Source: Phellopilus nigrolimitatus
Lineage: Eukaryota > Basidiomycota > Agaricomycetes > Hymenochaetales > Hymenochaetaceae
DNA length: 36,380 nt
Direction: 5' to 3'
Assembly: GCA_021029095.1 (NCBI GenBank)
Contig: JAJOHG010000258.1
Coordinates: 1-36,380 of the forward strand
Position numbers and translations under genes: made by a program
Notes under the pieces: model-generated
What the model was told of the DNA's origin: nothing
The model's input: only the letters and a program-made list of their open reading frames with translations
Database searches by the model: none
Part shown: positions 8,768 through 19,137 of the stretch, in pieces
Layout of the letters: the number at the start of each line of letters is the position of its first letter
How positions within the stretch are numbered: the stretch's first letter is position 1

Positions 8768-10518
8768 AAGTTATTCGTGTGATCCAGCCTGTTTCAAAGC
8801 AGAAGAGAGAACAAATGCGATATCAACTTAAGTAAGGCGAGCGCGAGCAAGGTTCGCAAGCAAAGTGAGGCCGGTCTGAGATACAGCCCGGCCATATGAG
8901 CATAAGTGTTATCAAGAGTCAGAAAAGGGGAAGGGAGAAAAGCATAGTGATCGCAGCGTCCTCCTCGAGTATGCCAGACCAAGAAACAAAGCAGGTTATT
9001 TTTGGGTTTCATTTTTCGTTTACATTTATGAAGCAAACCAACGATTTGCATCTTTCGGTGCTCCAATTCAGGCAGTTCCAACACGCGCTGCAGCTGCTGC
9101 ATATTCTCAATCATCATTGACTTCTTGAGGAAACATTAGGAAAGTTAGTGTCCTTCGGCAGTAACTGGCGTCATGATCTCGGTTCTTCCTTTGCGTTGTG
9201 CAATTGTTACCAGGTTTAGACTACCGTCGTCTAGATGGAGCTTGAAAAACCATCTTCGTAAGCTTCGTCACAGCAAAGCAATATACTCGCTGCATCTTTT
9301 TTGCAAAGTCGTGTGCGAGTCAGCGCTGCGACTTGTTGGTTATCTCCGGATCCAAATCTGGACTGCTGCCTCCCTGCAAGAGATTGTGGCTAGAAATCTC
9401 CGACTTGAGAAAGAGCGCAGGCCGTCGACGGGGTTCGACGCCTGTCTGGGTTGGTGACTCGGGCGTCGTCTACGGGCACGGCGTGCAGCGACAACCCGAC
9501 TCGTATGCCGGAGAGAGCAAAGCGCACGAGTCGCTCTGAGCAAGCGTTTGTGCCAAATTTAGGCAGAACATTGCGGAAGCCTTCGGTGGCCGGTTGCAAC
9601 GTCTACATCCTCCGTCCACGCGGCTGCGAGAGGGTCGTACCTTTTCTTCGTCGAGCTCGACGTCGTCCTTCTGGATCTTCGTCGGTGCCTGGAGACTCGA
9701 TACTTATAAACGAGCTTGTTTGTAATTTGCTGCATACGGCGATGAGCACTTCAAAAAAGCGCCTATCTGTGTGCGAACTTGAACGTCCTGCTCGACCGGA
9801 TGCGACTCGACGTCTAACAGGCGTTAATCATCGCGGGAGCCGGCGCATGCTCGAGAAGTAGACCGGCCGGCGTTTCTCACCACCCTTCGAGCGTCCTGGT
9901 CAAACTGTGTGCGACTCGACGTCCTTGTCTATCTGAAACAGATGACTGTATGTGCGAGGGTCGGATGCAAACACAGATGTGTCTTTGCTCTCAAAGCGCA
10001 TCGTTGATGATGGTTGGATCACACGTAAATACGCGTCCTAACATGTAACTGGGGAACTCCAAGAGCTCGACATGGGCGATCACAGTCATCAGGTGGCGGG
10101 GTTTTGAGGCACTGATTGGCCAGAAGTAGTCTTGACGACGTTCACCAACGCAAGCAGGCGCCCAATGAAGCGGCGTCGACAGGAGACAGCCAACGAAAGT
10201 TTGCGATGCGAGATGGGCTGTCGGCGTGCGCGGATTGGACGGAGAGTCGAACGTTGAAACTCTAGACTGCAGAAGCACGTTGGCAAATAAAATCTAGGCA
10301 ATGAACGGTAGCCTCGCGTCGCCTGGGAGATTGAAGCCTGGCCGCTGACTTTTTGTACATAAACCGCGAATGTTCAGAACATCGACCCGCACTCTCCACG
10401 TCTTCCATCCTTTCTCAAAAACATTTTTACACCTTTTTCCCTTCGTTCATCTCATCTCTTGTTGAGCAGCGAGCAGCAGGCCTGCGAGTATCTTAAAGAG
10501 ATTTTTTTTTTTGAGTCA
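8768..10518. other. Intergenic region between GH71 and NAD kinase
   Basis: I see no supportable gene; the open frames start at TTG or lack splice and codon signals. Two diverged copies of TGCGACTCGACGTC lie about 109 bp apart (9801 and 9910), with a related GCTCGACGTC near 9653. The last 130 bp before the NAD kinase start are pyrimidine-rich (TCTTCCATCCTTTCTC, TTCGTTCATCTCATCTCTTG), as in fungal core promoters and leaders. A T13 run ends 8 bp before the start codon. Confidence 0.4.
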
Positions 10519-13500
10519 ATGTCGATGCTGCAGCAGTTCCTCCGCTCCATACATTCCTCTTCCGTTTCCGCTTCCGAGTCCACTACCGGTTCCATTTCCA
10601 GCACGCCTGCCGCGTCTGACCTCGCCGCGACCGACGACGACGACTACGACACGTTCTCCACCCCGCCCTCCACCCCGACGCCAACGATGTCGCACTCGCC
10701 CTCCTCGTCGTCCTCAGACTCCCTAGCCTCGTACGTCGCTACGTCAGGCGACGCAAGGCCGGCGCTCTCGCGGCGAAACAGCCGCCCGACGAGCCTGCAG
10801 CTCGCCACGGCCGCGGCCCAGGACTGGACGCCCGACGTCGAGCTTGACGCAGGGGCGGGCTCGCCGGGCAGCGTGGGGCGCGATGCGAGCGGTCGCAGCG
10901 GTCAGCAAGATGACCAACGCCGCGTCGAAGGGCCCGCGGGATGCCCGGCCTCTGCTTCGCATGACAGAGACAGCGCACTCACGCCCCAGCCGCGCGCGTC
11001 GTCAGCACCCCGGCCGGCTGCGGGCGTGCAACGCTTATCACCCGCCGCAAATTCCCCTAATTTCACAAATTTCAGCGCGCTGTCGCCCTCGCCCCTCAAT
11101 TTGCCCTCGCGCGCGCCGTCCGCACCCGGCCCCGCGGCCTCAGCGAGCTCGTCGTCGGGCGCGCACACCGTGTCCCCGCGGCACTATCCCCATCCCCATC
11201 ATACAGCGAGCGCGCCGACCGCGCAGCAGACGCAGTACCACCAGCCCGCCCCGCTCAAGTCCCCGTGCTTCGTGCATTCCTACCTCGACAAGGGCGCGTC
11301 GCTCGCCGACTGGCTCAAGGGCAAACAGCAGGACAACATGCTCGGGCCCGTCAACCCCGGCTCGTCCCACGCGTCGCACCACAATTCACATGCACACCAC
11401 AACGTTCAATCGCTCCCCCATCTGCACGCCAGCCCCAAATCGCCGGGCAACGTTCATCATCCCCATCATCACCCGCAGTATCAGCCGGCGACGCATCCCG
11501 TTATGCCCATCCCGCCATCTCAGGGCTCTCCAGGAAGTTCGCCGTCCGAGTACGACGACGACGACGATGGTGCGGGCAGCCTTACGCGCCAGCTAGCAGA
11601 GACGGCGGTTGGCGTCCGCGAGATGAGCAAGCAACTCGGTTAGTCATTTTCTTTGGTCTGGCTGTATGCGCCCTATCTCGTTCTTTGGTAGCGTAGGGTC
11701 AGCTATAGGACTGTTTCATGCCTTCTCTGGCTTTCGTTCCCGTCTCCGACAGGAACGCGTTCGAGCACTTACTGACCAGTGCCCTGCAGGCCGCGCCCGG
11801 GTGCGCTCGAACATCCAAAATGTGCTTATCATCACCAAGGCGCGGGACAACCGCCTCATCAAGCTCACGCGCGAGCTCGCGCTCTACCTGATGCAGAAGC
11901 CGCGCTACGGCGGGCGCGGGCTCGTCGTGTACGTCGACAACCAGCTGCGCTACAGCAAGCGCTTCGACGCGGCCGGCATCGAGCGCGAGCACCCCGAGCT
12001 CTTCGTGCCCTTCCCGCGCCGCCGGAGCTCGAGCAGCAACTCGCTCGCGTCGATGGCGAATGGCACCGGCTACGGCAACGGCGCGGAGTTCCAGACGAAC
12101 CCCGAGGGCCAGCTGCGCTACTGGACGAGCGAGATGTGCAACAAGAGCCCGCACCTCTTCGACTTTGTCGTCACTGTGCGTGTCTTCCTACCCCACGCTT
12201 CGCGTCCGGCTGGCTGACCCCCCCGGTTGTAATAGCTCGGCGGCGACGGCACCGTGCTCTTCACGTCGTGGCTCTTCCAGCGCATCGTGCCGCCGGTGCT
12301 GCCGTTCGCGCTCGGCTCGCTCGGCTTCCTCACGAACTTCGACTTCGCGGACCACCGCGCGGTGATGGACGGCGCAATCGACGCGGGCATCCGCGTGAAC
12401 CTGCGCATGCGCTTCACGTGCACCGTGTTCCGCGCGGTCGCGCCCGAGCCGGGCACGGGCCGCCGCGCGGTGAAGAAGGCGGGCACGGGCGAGATCATGA
12501 TGCGCAACATCGAGAAGGACGGCTGGGAGGCGCTCGAGGGCGGCTGGAGCGAGGGCGTCGCGTCCGGCGCGGCCGCGAAGGAGGGCAAGAAGTGCGCGCG
12601 GGATAAGGAGATCATGTGCTTCACGACGCGCCCCGTGGAGAGCTTCGAGGTGCTCAACGATCTCGTCGTCGATCGTGGTCCGAGCCCGTATGTGTCCCTG
12701 CTGGAGCTCTTTGGTGCGTTGCTCCGCCCTCCTTTCCCTATCTTTCCACTCATTAAATTGCATGTAGGCGACGAGCACCACATGACGACCGTGCAGGCGG
12801 ACGGACTGACAGTCTCGACGCCGACCGGGTCCACAGCGTACTCTGTGAGCTTGCTCATTCTATAAGACGACGTTGTGCTAATTACATACATGCAAGCTCT
12901 CTGCAGGGGGCTCGCTCGTGCACCCGGAGATCCCTGCGCTGCTGATCACGCCCATATGCCCGCACACGCTCTCCTTCCGGCCGATGCTCCTGCCGGACAG
13001 CATGGAGCTGCGGATCTGCGTGCCGTTCAACTCGCGCAGCACGGCGTGGGCGTCCTTCGACGGGCGCGGGCGCGTGGAGCTCAAACGTACGTCGTGTGTG
13101 TGACGATTTTTGCACGCGGCGCTCATTCTCACCCCCGGTTGCAGAGGGCGACCACATCAAGGTGACGGCGTCGAAGTACCCGTTCCCGACGGTGTGCGCG
13201 GACAAGCAGTCGACGGACTGGTTCCACGCGATCTCGCGCACGCTCAAGTGGAACGAGCGCGAGCGGCAGAAGTCGTTCGTCGTCGTCGAGGAGGGCCCCG
13301 CGAAGCCGAAGAAGAGCCCGAAGCGCGGGAGCGTCGACGGCGGCGCGGCGGTCGCGAAGCCCGGCATCCCGGAGCGGTCCGACGAGGACGCGGAGGAGGA
13401 GGAGGAGGAAGGCGAGGCGTCGGACGACGAGGAAGACGAGAACGACGACGAGGACGAGGAGAAGTTCGACATCGACGACTCGAGCGCGCCCGAGGCGAGC

Positions 13501-14103
13501 GCGGTGCCGTCGAGCACGGACCTGGTCGCGATGGCGAAGGCGCAGAAGGAGGTCCGCGCGGCGGCGCTGCGCGCGCGGGATGCGGCGTTCGCGCTCGCAG
13601 GGGAGGCGCCGCCGGCGGAGTTCGGCGGGGGCGCGGGCGGTGGCGGGGGGATCGAGACGCCGGACCGGTTCGCGGGCGAGCACCCGCACCCGCCGCGCGT
13701 CTCGCCGCGGCACGTGAGTTTCGGGAGCGAGTCGGGGTCGCAGGGCGGGTCGGGGAGCGAGGCGGAGGGTCGGTTCGGGCACACGGCGGAGAAGGGCTCG
13801 CGGGACCACATCCACGCGCCGCAGCTGCTGAGCGGGGGGCGCTCGCGGATCCCGCGGGACCGCGACGTGGAGGCGGAGAGCGCGAGCCTGAAGACGCCGA
13901 CACTTGCGGACGCGCGGCATGCGCGGCCCGGGGCGGGGGCGGAGGCGCGGGCGGCGGCGCGGTCGGCGTCGGCGCCGGGACCCGGTGGGATGAGGAGCGG
14001 GCGGAGCCGCAGCCGGGGGCGCGAGGACGGCGGGGTGCGCCGGGCGTTTGCGGTGTGGGGCCAGGACGAGAGCGACAGCAACGCGAGCGATAGTGATGTG
14101 TGA
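10519..14103 (+). CDS. NAD(+) kinase (ATP-NAD kinase family)
   Basis: It phosphorylates NAD to NADP using ATP. The exons are 10519-11638, 11790-12175, 12236-12713, 12768-12844, 12897-13086 and 13145-14103, giving 1069 residues. The first in-frame ATG is at 10519 (MSMLQQFL); the frame is open further upstream but lacks an ATG. The first 300 residues are Ser/Pro/His-rich and disordered. A conserved leader follows: [19 protein letters not shown], then [20 protein letters not shown]. The catalytic core has [14 protein letters not shown] at about residues 504-508, [12 protein letters not shown], the substrate motif ND at about 643-644 ([10 protein letters not shown]), and [19 protein letters not shown]-terminal extension from about 790 is highly acidic, then Gly/Ser/Arg-rich. 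The length is about twice that of yeast Utr1. The substrate could include NADH. Confidence 0.95.
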
Positions 14104-14441
14104 GCGTCAAAGGCTTTCCTTTCGTTTTCTCTTTTTCTTTTTTTTTTTCTGAGAGGGATTTCGAGCATAAAGATATAACAGACGTAGACGCACGGCTTAC
14201 ATCATCCAATCTGATCATTTTCATGTGTATAATAATACTCGGTATACGTAGATAACAGACTATAGGGACCACGATTGCTTCCGTTACACATGCTCGGTAC
14301 CGCATGGGCTTTTCTACTTCACTGAACATTTACTGAAAAAAGTGTCCCTATGAAGGCGGACTTTTGACTGGATATTTATTTTTGAAATTGTCCTGAATCC
14401 TGATGGTCGGCCCTGGACAAGAGCCGGCATCGAACACTCAG
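14104..14441. other. Spacer between NAD kinase and the right inverted-repeat arm
   Basis: It contains the 3' flank of the NAD kinase gene (pyrimidine-rich TTCGTTTTCTCTTTTTC at 14121 onward) and no supportable gene. The right arm of the inverted duplication begins near GGCTGTATGTATGC at 14442. Homology to the left arm becomes clear from CGCCCTAGATAAGCTC (14490) to the CNT start codon. Confidence 0.4.
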
Positions 14442-14567
14442 TGGCTGTATGTATGCACTGTGTGTACTCGCCGCTCTCCACATGCATATCGCCCTAGATA
14501 AGCTCTTCTCTATATCTATCCCACTTCGCGCTCCCTATCTCGCGTCCCCTCCATCCCCGTCCCCGCC

Positions 14568-16848
14568 ATGACTCTCGCATACGAGGCTCCCCAGCCCCAT
14601 GAGTCCGTCGACAGCCTCTCCAAGGGCGCCGCACCGCCCGTCGACAAGGAGAAGCAGGTCCTCGACTCTGAGCACGCGTCGGACGACCCCGAAGCGGACG
14701 CAGAGCGCGAGCGCGAGCGCCGCCGCGCGCTCTATGCGAGGTGCAGGCCCTTCATCTTGGGAGGCCTCGCAGCGCTCATCCTCGCGTGGTGGATCTCTGC
14801 GACCGTCTTGAAGGCGACGCGCCATCGCTGGTGCGTTCCCGCATTTTTTTATTTTTTATTTTTTATTTAAATTTTATTGCTGAACGCGCTACTTTCGCGC
14901 AGGATCGTGCAGACCATCTTCGCGTGGTTCTTCCTTGCCGTCATCGCATTCCGCTTCATCCCCGCCCGCGTCGTCTCAGAGCCCATAGCGGCGGTGTGGA
15001 TGCCCCTCGTCCAGACGCCTTGGTACCGCTTGCCCTACCCAGTGCGCCTCACCGTCGGCTGGCTTTGCCTCCTCGGCATCGTCTTTGGCTCCGCCTTCGG
15101 CTTCCAGCTCACCGGCGTACGTCCTTTTTTTCTATTTTAAAAATAAATAAATCTTCGCTTCCCTTGATACGATGTGATCAGAGACGACCCGCGTCTCTGA
15201 CCCTTCGTCCCTTCTCCGACCCGTCGCGTCGACCCTGCGTTATTTCTTATCACCCATCACACAGAACACCAAGTACGGCGACCGCGCGATCTCCGTGCTC
15301 GGGCTGTTCGTCTTCCAGTGCGGCCTCTACCTCTCCTCGACGCGCCGCAGCGCTGTCCCGTGGCCGACCGTCGTCGTCGGCCTCTTCCTCCAGCAGGCCA
15401 TCGCGCTCTTCGTGCTCAAGACCGGCGCGGGCTTCAGCATCTTCAAGTGGCTCGCGGCGCTCGCGCGTGACTTCCTCAACCAGGGCCTCGTCGGCGCGCA
15501 GTTCTTCTTCTCTGCGGATGTCATTGCGGACTCGTGGTTCTTTGTCAACACGGTGCGCGATTTTTTGATTATATTGGAGATGCGTAGATTGCTTAATGAG
15601 CGGTGGAATTAGCTCGGCGAGATCATTTTCTTCATCGCTTTCATACAAATGATGTACTATGTATGTCCATGCTTTCTTATTCTTTTACTTGTCCTCAGAT
15701 TTGACATTCGGCTAGCTGGGAGTGATGCAATGGATCATCAAAAACTTCGCTTGGCTCTTCTTCAAAATCATGGACGTCTCCGGCGCGGAGGCTGTCGTCG
15801 CCGCCGCCTCCCCCTGGATCGGGCAGGGCGAGAGCGCCTGCCTCGTCCGGCCCTACGTCGACCTCATGACCGAGTCCGAGCTGCACCTGACCATGACGTC
15901 CGGTACGCCCTTTCCTCACCCCTCCATGCCCACCGCGCAGCGCACCGACGCGCGCGCTCTCCTGCAGGCTTCTCCACGATCTCCGGCTCCGTGCTCTCCG
16001 CGTACATCGCGCTCGGCGTGCCCGCACAGAACCTCATCACGTCCTCCGTCATGTCCATCCCCGCGTCGATCGCGATCAGCAAGCTGCGCATGCCCGAGCG
16101 CGAGGAGCCCGTCACGCGCGGGCGGGTCGTCGTCGACCGCGGCGCGGCCGAAGAGCGCAACCCGCCCGCGAACGCGCTGCACGCGTTCTCGAAGGGCGCC
16201 GCGTTCGGGCTCGTCGTCGCGGGCTCGATCCTGACGAACGTGCTTACAATTTTGTCGCTCGTCGCGGCGATCAACGGCCTCCTCACGTGGATCGGCCACG
16301 GCTTTGGCATCAACCACCTCACGCTGCAGCTGATCATCGGGTACATTTTCTACCCCGTCACGTTCTTCCTCGGCGTGCCCCGCGCGGAGATCCTGCGCGT
16401 CTCGCAGCTGCTCGCGACGAAGCTCGTCGCGAACGAGTTCGCGGCCTACCTCGGTGCGCCCGCCCGCGCTTTTCTCCCTCTAACCAGTATCTAAATCTCC
16501 GCAATGTGCGCCCGCCAGAGCTGCAGGCGATCATGGCGAGCGGCGACCCGCTGAGCGCGCGCGCGTTCACGATCGCGTCGTACTCGCTCTGCGGGTTCGC
16601 GAACCTCGGCTCGCTCGGCATCCAGATCGGCGTGCTCGGCGCCCTCGCGCCCTCGCGCAGCCGCGTCATCGCGCGCATCGCGCTCTCCGCGATGGTGTGC
16701 GGCTTCCTCTCGACGCTCCAGACCGCGGGCATCGCGTGAGTGCACCCTTTCCGCCCCGCCCTGCCCCAATCCGTTCTGCGCCTCTGTTTGCTGATGTGTG
16801 TGCTCACGCGTGCGTTTTCTCCTCCCCCACAGCGGCATGCTCATCTAG
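14568..16848 (+). CDS. Concentrative nucleoside transporter (CNT/SLC28 family), copy 2
   Basis: This is the paralogue of the gene at 2492-4787, with the same predicted role as an H+-coupled nucleoside importer. The exons are 14568-14830, 14903-15116, 15265-15552, 15613-15660, 15716-15902, 15968-16453, 16519-16735 and 16833-16848, giving 572 residues; all junctions are GT-AG and in frame. Replacements relative to copy 1 include FFKIMD for FCKVMD, WIGQGE for [17 protein letters not shown] for [11 protein letters not shown], and [10 protein letters not shown] for [10 protein letters not shown]. The CNT signature [12 protein letters not shown] and the [20 protein letters not shown] segment are unchanged. 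The intron at 14831-14902 contains AT-rich runs that differ in length between copies. It shares its immediate promoter (AGATAAGCTCTTCTCTATAT) with copy 1. Confidence 0.94.
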
Positions 16849-17227
16849 GCGACCGGGCGCTCGATCCCTCCCCCCTCCTCGATGTATCTCCTACCCACTT
16901 CTATCCTTGGGCCTTGGTCCGGGCGGCCGGCTGTGCGGCGCCCCGACACTGTATTTATATGCATAGATAGGGCTTACCTGTTGTCCGCGCTCCGTGCTAT
17001 GCGAAGCCCCGTGTACGCCGTCGCCTGTTATTCCTCATCTTTTTTTTTTACCATTCCCAAGAGGTGTCGAGCAGTAACACAGACAATTTGGCCTCTGATT
17101 GAAAGCAAAAGAACCCTAATAGGTACTTCGTGTCTGCGCAGGTTTCCTCCGTAACCAAGTCGTGAGCGATCATTATGTAAGATGAGCGTGCATGCTGGCT
17201 GGCGGCGCAAGCGAGCCACACTCTGCG

Positions 17228-17300
17228 AGCGGCATGGCGCAGTGGTTTAGCGCGCAAGGCTCATAACCTTGAGGTCACTGGACCGATACCAGTTGTCGCT
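17228..17300 (+). tRNA. tRNA-Met (CAT)-like sequence, right arm
   Basis: These 73 nt fold as a cloverleaf. The acceptor is AGCGGCA/TGTCGCT, the A box TGGCGCAGTGG, and the anticodon stem CAAGG/CCTTG around CTCATAA (anticodon CAT). The variable loop is AGGTC and the T stem ACTGG/CCAGT is perfect, with loop ACCGATA. The B box GGACCGATACC departs from GGTTCGANTCC at positions normally modified to T-psi. There is no intron, and no clear T run follows directly. It is better preserved than its partner at 2055-2127 and may be functional. Confidence 0.7.
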
Positions 17301-17459
17301 ATGTATAAGGTGATGGTACATGCTTTTCCTTAGTGTGGACACAAAATGGATTTTTATTTTTACTGCGGGCGGTTTCCCTCTTACATGTAAAAGGTAAGCC
17401 GCGCGGTGCCATAATGGACATGTATATACGGAGTATGGCCGTGGTCCGTGTACGAAAAC

Positions 17460-18010
17460 AGGCCGCATCGATTCGGTCCATTCAAAGAGAGTCGGTACCG
17501 CTGGACCAACTCTTTTTAGCAACGACGACGTCGCAAACCTCAAGTTTAATGCTCATATCTGCTAGTTCCAGACAAGGCTCTGCTAAATAGTTTTCTCAGG
17601 GAAAAATGAGGAGGATGCAGTGGCCTAGACAGCGACACAGTATTTGGAGACGGAGACGAATATTTGTGAAACCTAATCGGGTCGCAAATTTGTTCCACCG
17701 AACTGTGTTACTGGTAGAAATACTTCCATCTATCCTGGGCTCGGTTCTCGGACGAAAGGAAAAATAAGGGAAACAAAAGACGGTGTAAAATATAGAAAAA
17801 GAGAGAACCTGGGCACGGGTAAGTTGCTGTCACATAGATAGCGGTCTTCGGGCACGCGCCGGATTCGATCTAGCCACCTTCAGATCCGCAATCAGTTCAA
17901 GCGCCCAAACCGCCATGCCACCACGGCCGTGACTTTTTCGTTAAACTTCGCTTTATATACCCCTCGAAACAGCCTACTCGTCTAACAAAATCTGCTCGTA
18001 GATACTTCTT
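17460..18010 (-). repeat. Repeat family R, copy R4 (outer end of right arm)
   Basis: The reverse complement matches R2 across its whole length, including the internal deletion relative to R3 and TATATAAAGCGAAG upstream of the tRNA-like head. At 17511-17525 it carries GTTGCTAAAAAGAGTTGG in reverse, an unoccupied version of the element site in R3. Immediately beyond, CAGATTTTGTTAGACGAGTAG and a GACAGAAAGAAG match the start of R3, so the family consensus begins near there. Confidence 0.75.
17851..17922 (-). ncRNA. tRNA-like head of repeat R4 (possible pol III unit)
   Basis: On the minus strand: a GGCATGGCGGTTTGGGCG start with A-box-like TGGCGGTTTGG, a T arm GCTAG-ATCGAAT-CCGGC (one mismatch more than R2), and an end at GCGTGCC. 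TATATAAAG lies about 35 bp upstream and TTCTCTCTTTTTC follows downstream. The parts most conserved among R2, R3 and R4 are those that would serve a pol III promoter. Confidence 0.4.
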
Positions 18011-18099
18011 TCTGTCAAAGTTATGCGTGCTTCAAAGTCTGCGGAAATACAGCATGATGGCTCGCACTACAACAGCGACCTCTCGGCATTCAGTGTATC

Positions 18100-18566
18100 T
18101 CATACAGAATACCAACTGACACGAGTGTGCAGACTGTCATCTGAAGCCACAACGATAAGATTCTGACAAAGAGAACAAAGGGAACGACGCATAACTGCTA
18201 GAAAAACTCTCGTTATCGCACGCAACCGACGACATATTGTTAATAAATCCAGAAAAACTTGGACTTTGGCACAGGACCTCGTATTACTGCGCGTGAAAGA
18301 TACGTCAATCATAAAGACAGGCAAAAATCTGTAAATGACAGTATTCACCTCCACCTTTACCTCCTTGTCGCTCACGGTCACATACGCACCGTCGAGCTTC
18401 GTGCTCTCCTTCCCGGGGAAGAGACCTTCTTTGTCACCAGCCCCAATGCCCATTACGCCTTGCCTCTCGTGTGCACGCGCAATCGCAAGTAGGAGTTCGT
18501 CGGTCTCGTGTGTCCGCCCGCGACGGCTTATGCTCCGCCGAGCACACTGATCGTCGGAGGACCCTT
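18100..18566 (-). CDS. Unrecognised ORF, possible gene relic
   Basis: On the minus strand a frame is open from about 18566 to the stop at 18100-18102. Its plausible part reads THETDELLLAIARAHERQG, VMGIGAGDKEGLFPGKES, then TKLDGAYVTVSDKEVKVEV. The first ATG is at 18453. After KVEV the composition changes, and GTGAAT could be a donor. I do not recognise the family. It may be one exon or a fragment of a gene broken by the adjoining repeats. No upstream exon with clear coding character was found. Confidence 0.3.
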
Positions 18567-19137
18567 ATGAGGCACCCACTTTACGCCCTTCGAAAAAGCA
18601 TAAAAATCAAGAAACAAACGTACGAATTCCTCCATTGTGATGTTTTTAGAAATTGCAGTGACTTAGATTAGGACCGCCAGACTTCCGCCTCCAAGACTTC
18701 GAGTGGCCTCAAGAATAAAAGGATATGTGAATGATAAGAACAGCAGAGATTCGTAGGAAAGGATCTACTCGACGTCCATGTTCAGGGAAACAGAAATCTC
18801 ACCAACTTATTTAATTTATGCCTCGGTTATGAGCTATATAGATGTTGTCGCAAAACGACCACGGGTTCGAAACATACGGAAGGGTACAGTGTATTGGTAC
18901 AAAATGAAGTCCTGCGAGAAGATAGATGATGTGATAGGTCCAAGGGATATGTTGTGATAGAATAGGTGATGTGATAGGGAGGAGAATTGAAAGTGGGCAG
19001 ACATCATACATATGATATGAAGACCGATTAAAGTACTGACGGAAGACAAACAATGATTAAATGATGAAGCAGCAACACACCAAAACCAAATAAGATGGCT
19101 GGCGCAATGGACCCCATGACCCATTCATTGCATCGCC

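Larger units (their letters stand above)
14442..18010. repeat. Right arm of the 3.6-kb inverted duplication
   Basis: This is the mirror image of about 1225-4890: CNT gene (+), tRNA-Met-like sequence (+), repeat R4 (-). The CNT exons are collinear, with identical lengths for all eight. The 3' spacer keeps GGTCCGGGCGGC, CTGTGCGGCGCCC, GTAACACA and TATGTAAGATGAG at matching spacing. The outer end is TAGGCTGTTTCGAGGGGTA in reverse, near 17965-17985. Boundaries are approximate. Confidence 0.85.

Noticed and set aside
9451..9861. 136-codon plus-strand frame
   Set aside because: It begins at TTG, is Arg/Ser/Pro-rich from GC bias, and has no recognisable feature or splice context.
10459..10518. Upstream extension of the NAD kinase frame
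   Set aside because: The open frame there begins with TTG and includes a T-rich tract. The first ATG in frame is 10519.
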